DNA of 36,602 nucleotides, taken from the NCBI GenBank assembly GCA_002722215.1, contig PBKX01000003.1:1-36602 (forward strand). Reading direction: 5' to 3'. Position numbers and translations under genes: made by a program. The notes under the pieces were generated by a model, which did not search any database, had not been told where the DNA came from, and saw nothing but the letters and a program-made list of their open reading frames with translations. This document shows, piece after piece, positions 28,913 to 36,602 of this stretch (position 1 is the stretch's first letter; the number at the start of each line of letters is the position of its first letter). Source of the stretch: Flavobacteriales bacterium. GTDB taxonomy: Bacteria > Bacteroidota > Bacteroidia > Flavobacteriales > TMED113.

Positions 28913-30361
28913 ATGGGGAGGAAAAAAGATAAAGAAATAATAGGGGAACTAACCAGTAAAAAGTACCCATACGGATTTGTATCTGATTTCGATTCGGACA
29001 CAATCGGTAAGGGCTTAAATGAGGATGTTGTGCGTCTTGTTTCTCGAAAAAAAAATGAACCAAAATGGATGCTTGAGAGACGCCTTGAAGCTCTTGAGAT
29101 ACTTCGCAAAATGACGCCACCAAAGTGGGCAAACTTAAAGTTTCAAAATATTAATTTACAGGACATTATTTATTACTCTGCTCCAAAAAAAAAGGCATCT
29201 TTAGCTAGCTTGGATGAGGCTGACCCCGAGCTAATTAAAACTTTTAATAAGCTTGGTATTTCTTTAGAAGAACAGAAAAGACTCGCTGGTGTTGCGGTTG
29301 ACGTTGTTATTGACAGCGTCTCTGTTTCAACCTCATTTAAGGATAAGTTGGCGGACCTTGGTATTATTTTTTGTTCAATGTCTGAAGCTATTCAAAAACA
29401 TCCTAATTTGATCAGAAAATATCTCGGAACTGTTGTGCCGGCAAAAGATAATTATTTTGCCGCACTAAATTCTGCCGTTTTTAGTGATGGTTCCTTTTGT
29501 TTTATTCCAGAAGGTGTGAGATGCCCAATGGAGCTGTCTACATATTTTCGGATCAACGAGGCTGGCACTGGTCAGTTTGAAAGAACGTTAATTGTTGCTG
29601 AACCGGGTAGTTTTGTGAGTTATTTAGAGGGTTGTACGGCCCCGCAAAGAGACGAGAATCAGCTTCATGCCGCCATTGTTGAGCTAGTTGCGCTAGATTC
29701 CTCTGAAATCAAATACTCAACCGTTCAAAACTGGTATCCTGGAGACAAAAATGGAAAAGGGGGTGTTTATAATTTTGTTACAAAGCGAGGGATTGCTCAC
29801 TCAAAAGCAAAAATATCATGGACACAAGTTGAAACAGGTTCCTCTATTACATGGAAATATCCATCTTGCATCCTGAAAGGAAATGATTCTGTTGGTGAGT
29901 TTTTCTCAATTGCTGTAACAAATAATTTTCAGCAAGCAGACACGGGAACAAAAATGATCCACATGGGAGAGCGAACAAAAAGCACTATTATTAGTAAGGG
30001 TATTTCTGCTGGCAAAAGCAATTCTAGTTATCGTGGTCTCGTAAAAATAAATAGACGGGCTAAAAATTCGCGAAACTTTTCTCAATGTGATTCATTGTTA
30101 ATGGGTAATTTGTGTGGGGCCCACACATTTCCTTATATTGATGTTAAAAACAGCTCTTCTGTTGTTGAACATGAGGCGACAACATCAAAAATTGGAGAAG
30201 ATCAACTGTTTTATTGTAATCAAAGAGGATTGGGAAATGACGAGGCTATTGCTATTATTGTAAATGGATATTGTAAAGACATTTTACAAAAACTGCCCAT
30301 GGAATTTGCTGTTGAGGCAAAAAAGCTCCTAGAGTTAACTCTTGAGGATAGTGTTGGATAA
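28913..30361 (+). CDS. sufB: Fe-S cluster assembly protein SufB
   Basis: [57 protein letters not shown]. Confidence 0.97.
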   Translation: MGRKKDKEIIGELTSKKYPYGFVSDFDSDTIGKGLNEDVVRLVSRKKNEPKWMLERRLEALEILRKMTPPKWANLKFQNINLQDIIYYSAPKKKASLASLDEADPELIKTFNKLGISLEEQKRLAGVAVDVVIDSVSVSTSFKDKLADLGIIFCSMSEAIQKHPNLIRKYLGTVVPAKDNYFAALNSAVFSDGSFCFIPEGVRCPMELSTYFRINEAGTGQFERTLIVAEPGSFVSYLEGCTAPQRDENQLHAAIVELVALDSSEIKYSTVQNWYPGDKNGKGGVYNFVTKRGIAHSKAKISWTQVETGSSITWKYPSCILKGNDSVGEFFSIAVTNNFQQADTGTKMIHMGERTKSTIISKGISAGKSNSSYRGLVKINRRAKNSRNFSQCDSLLMGNLCGAHTFPYIDVKNSSSVVEHEATTSKIGEDQLFYCNQRGLGNDEAIAIIVNGYCKDILQKLPMEFAVEAKKLLELTLEDSVG

Positions 30362-30375
30362 AAACAAAAATATAT

Positions 30376-31116
30376 ATGTTAAAAATTGAAAACTTACAAT
30401 GCTCAATAAACGCAAACCCTGTTTTAAAGGGGTTAAACTTAAGCGTGAAGCCGGGTGAGGTGCATGCTATAATGGGACCAAATGGGTCTGGAAAAAGTAC
30501 GCTTGCGTCTGTTATTGCGGGCAATGATAATTATGATGTTGATGGTGGAGATATTAATTTTGATAATCAATCTATATTAGAAATATCTCCCGAAGAAAGA
30601 GCGCGAATGGGCATATTTATGTCCTTTCAATATCCTGTTGAAATTCCAGGGGTCAGTGTTAGTAATTTTATTAAAACTGCGGTGACCGCGATGCGCAAGT
30701 TTAGGGGAGAAAAGCCACTTAGCTCCTCTGATCTACTGAAGGCGATGAAGGAAAATATGGATTTATTGAAGATGGATTCTGGTTTTTTGTCTCGATCAAT
30801 GAACGAGGGCTTCTCTGGTGGGGAAAAAAAACGAAATGAAATTTTTCAACTAGCCATGCTAAATCCCAGGCTTTCAATTCTTGATGAAACTGATTCGGGT
30901 CTAGATATTGATGCTTTAAAAATTGTGGCAAATGGGGTAAATCGTCTCCGATCAGCTGAAAATTCCTTTATCATTATTACTCACTACCAAAGATTATTGG
31001 ACTATATTTCCCCTGATCATGTACATATTTTATCCGATGGAAAAATTGTTTCCTCGGGGAGCGCCGAGTTAGCGTTAAAATTAGAAAAAGAAGGTTATGA
31101 TGAAATCACAAAGTAG
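30376..31116 (+). CDS. sufC: Fe-S cluster assembly ATPase SufC
   Basis: Walker [36 protein letters not shown]. Confidence 0.97.
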   Translation: MLKIENLQCSINANPVLKGLNLSVKPGEVHAIMGPNGSGKSTLASVIAGNDNYDVDGGDINFDNQSILEISPEERARMGIFMSFQYPVEIPGVSVSNFIKTAVTAMRKFRGEKPLSSSDLLKAMKENMDLLKMDSGFLSRSMNEGFSGGEKKRNEIFQLAMLNPRLSILDETDSGLDIDALKIVANGVNRLRSAENSFIIITHYQRLLDYISPDHVHILSDGKIVSSGSAELALKLEKEGYDEITK

Positions 31117-32197
31117 CTTGGGGCTTGATAGTGTTGAGAACACTCTTCGGTCCATTGTAAGAGAATCTGATGCATACGTGATAATAAGAAATGGGCACTG
31201 TGATTTTGAGCTATCTAACATTCCTGACGGGGTGAATGTTATGGGCGAAAGTAAAGAAAAAGAGTTGGCTGCTACTATTTTGGCAAATAAGTTTGAATAC
31301 GTGGCTAAAGATGGCCAAATCGACGGTCTGCTTATTGAGTGTACTAGTTCTATAAGATTAGACGAGCCTCTTTATGTAATTTTTTTAGACAATAGTCAAA
31401 TTGAGCAGGGCAGAATTTATCATAATTTTTACCTGTTGCGCGAAGGGGTTCGGGTTAATATTATAGAAAAAAAATTATCCGATTTGGGGAGAGCAAAAAA
31501 ACAAAACCTAAACATGTTTTCTAGCTGGTTTTTGGAAAACGAGTCTGCGCTAACGTACTATGGTTATGAATTGCCTAACAAGTCCCCGTATTATTCAATT
31601 AATAATTGTGTAGTAATTCGACAAATGGGAAATAGTTCTTGTTCTTTTTTCACTTTCTATTGGGAGGGTGGTGTAACAAACAATGAGTTGGAGGTTTTTT
31701 TAGATGGTGAATTTGCTGCCTGCAAGCTTTATTCTGTGTCGTTATTATTAAACTCTACAATTGTCAACCACAAAATTAGAATGAACCATAACTTTCCAAA
31801 CTGTGAAAGTTGTCAGCTTTATAAAGGGGTTTTTAATGATAATTCCAGTAGCCATTTTGATAGTATTGTTTATGTTAACAAGCACGCCCAAAAAACATCA
31901 AGCACACAACAGAATAATAACATAATACTATCTGATTATGCGTCTGTTAAGTCAGATCCACAATTAGAAATATTTGCAGATGATGTAAAATGTGCTCACG
32001 GATCCACAGTTGGACAGGTTGACCCGAAGGCCCTTTTTTATTTGCAGTCTCGTGGGATTGGAAAAAAGGACGGAACAGCCCTATTGTTACAGGGCTTTTT
32101 GTGTGATGTTATTGATGAAATTGTTGACTTAAAATTAAGGGAGTTCACACTAAATGAATTTTATAAAATTCTTAGCATAAATCATTATTATGAATAA
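31097..32197 (+). CDS. sufD: Fe-S cluster assembly protein SufD
   Basis: [26 protein letters not shown]; between sufC and sufS; overlaps sufC by 20 nt. Confidence 0.95.
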   Translation: MMKSQSSLGLDSVENTLRSIVRESDAYVIIRNGHCDFELSNIPDGVNVMGESKEKELAATILANKFEYVAKDGQIDGLLIECTSSIRLDEPLYVIFLDNSQIEQGRIYHNFYLLREGVRVNIIEKKLSDLGRAKKQNLNMFSSWFLENESALTYYGYELPNKSPYYSINNCVVIRQMGNSSCSFFTFYWEGGVTNNELEVFLDGEFAACKLYSVSLLLNSTIVNHKIRMNHNFPNCESCQLYKGVFNDNSSSHFDSIVYVNKHAQKTSSTQQNNNIILSDYASVKSDPQLEIFADDVKCAHGSTVGQVDPKALFYLQSRGIGKKDGTALLLQGFLCDVIDEIVDLKLREFTLNEFYKILSINHYYE

Positions 32198-33410
32198 TTA
32201 TGACCTAGAAAAAACAGCCAACTTATTTCCCTGCCTCAGTAGGGGTGAGGAAAAAATGATTTATTTTGATAATGCGGCAACAACTCAAAAACCAACAGTT
32301 GTTATTGATTCTATTGCGGATTTTTACACTAATGGTTATAGTAATATCCACCGAAGTGCTCACAACCTAGGCTTTAGAGCAACTCAACGATATGAAAACA
32401 GCCGAGGTGTCATTCGCCAATTTATTTCTGCCAGAGAATCCGATGAAATTATATTTACTAGCGGGGCAACTGAAAGTATTAATTTGGTGGCTAATTCTTT
32501 TGGTAAGAATATTGTTAACAAAAATGATATTATTCTCGTTTCTGAAATTGAACACCACTCTAATATGCTTCCTTGGCAACAGTTAGCAAAAGAAAAGGGC
32601 GCTAAGGTTAAAAATATTCCCCTTAATAAAGACCTAACAATTGATGTTGAGTCAATGAAAAAAGTATTAAATGATTCTGTGAAGCTTGTGGTGGTTCACC
32701 ACCTGTCCAATGTTACCGGGATTATGCAAGATATTAAAGAGATTGTGGGGGTTTTTCAGGAATTAGGTATTCCTGTTTTTGTAGACGGGGCTCAAGCACC
32801 AGCGCACATAAGGGTTGATGTAAAAGACTTAAATTGTGACTTTTATTGTTTTTCTGGACACAAGGCTTTTGGTCCCACCGGTACAGGGGTTTTGTTTGTA
32901 AAAGAAGAATTTGTCAAAAAAATGAGCCCATATAAAATGGGGGGGCAAATGGTTTCAAGGGCTTCCCTAATAAGCCCCGAGTGGGCAGATCCTCCGTTAA
33001 AATTCGAGGCTGGAACTCCAAATATTTCTGGAATAATTGGATTGTCTGCCGCTATTCAATTTATAGAAGATGTGGGGATGGAAAAAATAACTATTTATGA
33101 AAAAAGGTTGACAGAATATATGTTGGAGGAGTTAAGCCAAATTCCCGAACTAATAATTTATGGGGGGCAAAAGAAAGCCGCTCCAATTTTTTCTTTTAAT
33201 GTAGATGGGGTTCATCATTCTGATATAAGTACGCTATTGTCCGAAAACAATATCTTAGTGAGGTCTGGCCACCTTTGTAACCAAGGTTTAATGAATTATT
33301 TAAACATCGATGGGTGTGTAAGGGTTTCTTTAGCCTTCTATAATAAACTTGATGAAATAGATCAGTTTATTGTGGTGTTAAAAAAAATTTTATCATTCTT
33401 AAACAAATAA
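32190..33410 (+). CDS. sufS: cysteine desulfurase SufS
   Basis: YFDNAATTQKP, FTSGATESINLVANS, FSGHKAFGPTGTGVLF, VRSGHLCNQGLM. Confidence 0.97.
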   Translation: MNNYDLEKTANLFPCLSRGEEKMIYFDNAATTQKPTVVIDSIADFYTNGYSNIHRSAHNLGFRATQRYENSRGVIRQFISARESDEIIFTSGATESINLVANSFGKNIVNKNDIILVSEIEHHSNMLPWQQLAKEKGAKVKNIPLNKDLTIDVESMKKVLNDSVKLVVVHHLSNVTGIMQDIKEIVGVFQELGIPVFVDGAQAPAHIRVDVKDLNCDFYCFSGHKAFGPTGTGVLFVKEEFVKKMSPYKMGGQMVSRASLISPEWADPPLKFEAGTPNISGIIGLSAAIQFIEDVGMEKITIYEKRLTEYMLEELSQIPELIIYGGQKKAAPIFSFNVDGVHHSDISTLLSENNILVRSGHLCNQGLMNYLNIDGCVRVSLAFYNKLDEIDQFIVVLKKILSFLNK

Positions 33411-33416
33411 GTTTAT

Positions 33417-33830
33417 ATGGAGGGAGAAGCTAAAAAAATTATTTCTGAATTTTCATTCTTAAGCTCCTGGGAAGAAAAATATGAACATTTAATTTCTATG
33501 GGGCAAGAAATGCCTCAGCTTGATAATAGTTTGAAAATTGAAAAGAATTTACTGCGTGGATGTCAATCTAAAGTTTGGATAGTTTGCAAATATAATGCTG
33601 GAAAATTGTATTTTTATGCAGATAGTGATGCTTTGATAACGCGAGGAATTGTTGCTTTGGTTGTAAGACTTTACTCTGGTGCTACGCCACAAGAAATAAT
33701 TAACACAAAATTAAATGTGTTTTCAAAAATAGGGCTACAAGATCATTTATCAATGAATAGGGTAAATGGTTTAAATATAATGATTCAAAAAATTAATAGA
33801 CATGCAGTTAAATGTTTAAACGATGAATGA
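33417..33830 (+). CDS. sufE: cysteine desulfuration protein SufE
   Basis: WEEKYEHLISMGQEMP, LLRGCQSKVWI, GIVALVVRLYSGATPQEI. Confidence 0.95.
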   Translation: MEGEAKKIISEFSFLSSWEEKYEHLISMGQEMPQLDNSLKIEKNLLRGCQSKVWIVCKYNAGKLYFYADSDALITRGIVALVVRLYSGATPQEIINTKLNVFSKIGLQDHLSMNRVNGLNIMIQKINRHAVKCLNDE

Positions 33831-34140
33831 TGATTTACAAAAATTAGGAGAAGATGTTGTGGGTGTATTGTGCCAAATTTATGACCCCGAAATTCCAGTA
33901 AATATTTATGAATTGGGCTTAATTTACGATGTGGAAGTTAGTGATCAGTACGATGTTCGGGTTTTAATGACTTTTACGGCGCCGAACTGCCCTGTTTCTG
34001 AAACACTCCCCGTTGAAATTAAAGAAAAAATTGAAACTCTTGAAAAGGTAAAGAGCGCAACTATCGATATTACCTGGGACCCCCCTTGGGAAAAAGACAT
34101 GATGTCAGAAGAAGCAAAATTAGAATTAGGGTTTTTATAA
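33823..34140 (+). CDS. sufT: SufT/MIP18-family (DUF59) Fe-S assembly protein
   Basis: YDPEIPVNIYELGLIYDV, FTAPNCPVSETLP, ITWDPPWEKDMMSEEAKLELG. Confidence 0.93.
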   Translation: MNDDLQKLGEDVVGVLCQIYDPEIPVNIYELGLIYDVEVSDQYDVRVLMTFTAPNCPVSETLPVEIKEKIETLEKVKSATIDITWDPPWEKDMMSEEAKLELGFL

Positions 34141-34647
34141 ATGGTATCTAGAGAAATTGTTAACAAGGTGGAAGAGGCCGGTTTAATAACATTAGACCTC
34201 CAAGATTTTATAGTGCCGGGAAATCGATCAGAATTAGATTTAGCGGAATGGCTTGACGATGGGATGATTATTAAAGAGGTCTCCTTTAAAAAAAAATTAG
34301 AGGACTTTAATTGGGAAGAGTTAGCGGGCTCTTTTGTTGCTGTTTTTTGTTCTAAAGATGTGATTATTCCTCCTTGGGCCTATTTATTGGTCCAAACAAA
34401 ATTGCGGGATGTTGCTAGACAAGTTTTTTTTTCTGATATTCACACTATGAATTTATTGTTGTTTCAACAAAAGCTAAATACGCTAAACATAAAACAATAT
34501 GAAAACAAGCGAGTGTTTTTGAAGGTTTGTGTTGGCAACAAAATACCTATTGGGGCTTTTGCGCTTTTTGCTGACAAACTTTTTCCACATGTAAAGAGCC
34601 TCTTTTATGGAGAGCCTTGTTCAAGTGTTCCATTAATTAAAAATTAA
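34141..34647 (+). CDS. DUF2480-family protein
   Basis: Downstream of sufT as in many Bacteroidota; GLITLDLQDFIVPGNRSELDLAEWL, VIIPPWAYLLVQTKL. Confidence 0.8.
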   Translation: MVSREIVNKVEEAGLITLDLQDFIVPGNRSELDLAEWLDDGMIIKEVSFKKKLEDFNWEELAGSFVAVFCSKDVIIPPWAYLLVQTKLRDVARQVFFSDIHTMNLLLFQQKLNTLNIKQYENKRVFLKVCVGNKIPIGAFALFADKLFPHVKSLFYGEPCSSVPLIKN

Positions 34648-34653
34648 ATTATT

Positions 34654-36602
34654 ATGAGAAAAATTATTCCGATTATTTTAAGCTTATTATTTATTCTACC
34701 AACCAACTCTTCTGCTGACGAGGGTATGTGGTTACCAATGTTTATTAAGCGGCTAAATATTGATGATATGCAAGCTAAGGGGTTGCAGTTAACTGCGGAA
34801 GAAATATATAGTGTTAATTCTGCTTCTTTAAAAGATGCTATTGTTAGTTTTAATGGCTATTGTACGGGAGAAATGATTTCTCCTAAGGGGCTACTTTTAA
34901 CCAATCATCATTGTGGTTATGATGCTATCCAAAACCATAGTTTGGGTGCAAACGATTATTTGGGTGATGGATTTTGGGCAAAGAGCCTAGCAGAAGAGCT
35001 TCCTAATGATGGAATGTTTGTTGATTTTTTAATTAGCATGAAAGATGTCTCTAAAGAGGTTTTAGATAGTATTAATTATAGTACCGAAGAAAATTTGCGC
35101 AATGAATTGATTAATAGTCGCATAGAATCTATTAAGGAGCGAGAAATAGGCGATTCAAATTATTGGGCAGAAGTCAAATCTTTTTTTGGGGGAAACGAGT
35201 ATTATTTATTTATTTATGAGCGCTACAACGATGTCCGTCTAGTTGGCGCTCCGCCAGAATCAATTGGTAAATTTGGTGGCGACACCGATAACTGGATGTG
35301 GCCAAGACATACTGGCGACTTTGCCCTTTTTAGAGTTTATGCTGCTCCAGATGGGTCTCCGGCGGAATATAGTCTTGAGAATGTACCTTTAAAACCAAAA
35401 CATTATTTGCCAATTTCTTTAGAAGGGGTTGACAATGATGACTTTACAATGATTATGGGTTATCCTGGTAGCACGGATCGATATTTGTCATCTTTTGGGG
35501 TACAAGAGGCTATTAATACATATAACCCTAATGTTGTGAAAGTTCGTGAAGCAAAGCTTGATATTCTTAATCGGCATATGCGTGAAAATAGGGATGTTAG
35601 TATTATGTATGCTAGTAAAAAGGCGCGAATTTCTAACTATTGGAAGTATTATATTGGACAAACTAGAGGTTTAAAAAGATTAGATGTTTACACAAAGAAA
35701 TTGGGTGTTGAGGCCGCCTTTCAAGAGTTTGCTAACTCTTCTGAATCTAATAGAGAAATTTATGGAAACGTTTTAAGTACAATGGAGTCAAGTTATCATG
35801 ATTTGTCGAAAACAACTTTATCTAGAGTCTACTTGAATGAGGCGGCTTGGTCTGGACCAAGCTTTGTGAGGCTTGCAAGAAGATCTGAGGCGTTTTTGAG
35901 AGCCCTAAATAGTGGTTGTGAAAAAACAATTGAGGCCGCCCTAGATAAGTTTAAAAATCAAGTAGATGATAATTTTAAAGAATATAAAAAAGAAATTGAC
36001 AAAGAGCTTTTTGTAAAAATGATGGAGATGTATTATTTCGGCGTGCCAAAAGATCAACTTCCGCCAATAATTGACTCGCTTCAAAGAAAGCACCGCGGTG
36101 ATTTTCAAAGATGGGGGAATCATTTATATGATAAATCTATTTTTGTTGATGCAGAAAAAATGGAGGCCTTTTTATCTTCGTTTAATAAAAATTTTACTGA
36201 TTTGGCTAGCTCTATTATAAAACAAGACCCAGCCTTTAAGATCCAAAAGGGTATTTTAAATAATTATTTTCAAAAAATCCGATCCAGTAACACGGAGCCT
36301 CAAAGGTCTTTAAATATTGCAAATCGTCTATTTATTGATGGTTTGCGAAAAATGAATCCTAATCATAAGTTTTATCCGAACGCTAACTTTACAATGAGGC
36401 TAACATATGGTTCAGTGGGTGATTATGCTCCGGGAGATGCTGTAGACTATGGTTTTATTACAACGCTCGATGGGGTAATAGAAAAAATGGATAATGATAA
36501 TCCCGAATTCATTGTTCCTGAAAAGCTTATGGAACTATATAAAAAGAAAGATTATGGTATTTACGCTGGTAACGACAACAAGTTAAATGTTTGCTTTATT
36601 TC
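34654..36602 (+). CDS. S46-family dipeptidyl-peptidase (DPP7/DPP11-like), 3' truncated by window end
   Basis: Translated from ATG 34654: signal peptide MRKIIPIILSLLFILPTNSSADEGMWLP; LLLTNHHCGYDAIQNHS catalytic His; GGDTDNWMWPRHTGDFALFRVY; open to window end at LNVCFIS, just before the expected GGNSGSP serine region. Confidence 0.93.
   Translation, partial: MRKIIPIILSLLFILPTNSSADEGMWLPMFIKRLNIDDMQAKGLQLTAEEIYSVNSASLKDAIVSFNGYCTGEMISPKGLLLTNHHCGYDAIQNHSLGANDYLGDGFWAKSLAEELPNDGMFVDFLISMKDVSKEVLDSINYSTEENLRNELINSRIESIKEREIGDSNYWAEVKSFFGGNEYYLFIYERYNDVRLVGAPPESIGKFGGDTDNWMWPRHTGDFALFRVYAAPDGSPAEYSLENVPLKPKHYLPISLEGVDNDDFTMIMGYPGSTDRYLSSFGVQEAINTYNPNVVKVREAKLDILNRHMRENRDVSIMYASKKARISNYWKYYIGQTRGLKRLDVYTKKLGVEAAFQEFANSSESNREIYGNVLSTMESSYHDLSKTTLSRVYLNEAAWSGPSFVRLARRSEAFLRALNSGCEKTIEAALDKFKNQVDDNFKEYKKEIDKELFVKMMEMYYFGVPKDQLPPIIDSLQRKHRGDFQRWGNHLYDKSIFVDAEKMEAFLSSFNKNFTDLASSIIKQDPAFKIQKGILNNYFQKIRSSNTEPQRSLNIANRLFIDGLRKMNPNHKFYPNANFTMRLTYGSVGDYAPGDAVDYGFITTLDGVIEKMDNDNPEFIVPEKLMELYKKKDYGIYAGNDNKLNVCFI

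Noticed and set aside
28810-29132. Minus-strand ORFs of 99 and 92 aa over the HesB-like/sufB junction
   Set aside because: Antisense to well-supported suf genes; composition typical of shadow frames.
35941-36123. 60-aa minus-strand ORF
   Set aside because: Lies inside the S46 peptidase CDS that the track missed because it is open at the window end.

Overview
AT-rich, densely packed chromosomal segment that looks like a marine-type Flavobacteriia/Bacteroidota genome. Support for this: GldH, T9SS-type C-termini, IPExxxVDY and DUF2480 families, and TAnnTTTG-type -7 boxes. Most of it is housekeeping: pfkB-family kinase/rnhA/purN/acpP/fabF/IPExxxVDY/pyk, pheS, pgk, holB/gldH/PBP1A, a two-subunit CoA-transferase, xth, rnr, sdhCAB, a pepP-like aminopeptidase, thiL, a full suf cluster (hesB-like,B,C,D,S,E,T + DUF2480), and the start of an S46 dipeptidyl-peptidase cut by the window end. 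There are two tRNAs (Asn-GTT, Thr-GGT), both on the minus strand. The most unusual signal is an in-frame fusion of an excisionase/MerR-type helix-turn-helix (HTH_17-like) domain to the N-terminus of the succinate dehydrogenase flavoprotein (SdhA). Helically phased GACAA direct repeats flank a plausible sdhA promoter and abut the probable HTH start codon. This suggests an autoregulatory 'trigger enzyme' comparable in concept to PutA. Secondary points: a four-gene minus-strand secreted operon (redoxin-like lipoprotein, CxxCH + copper monooxygenase-like T9SS protein, small T9SS protein, collagen-like protein), apparent loss of rnc from the conserved fabF-rnc-IPExxxVDY-pyk order, an excess of G8 homopolymers in housekeeping genes, and palindromic TTAA shared stop codons. 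All family calls come from reading the translations; no database search was run.
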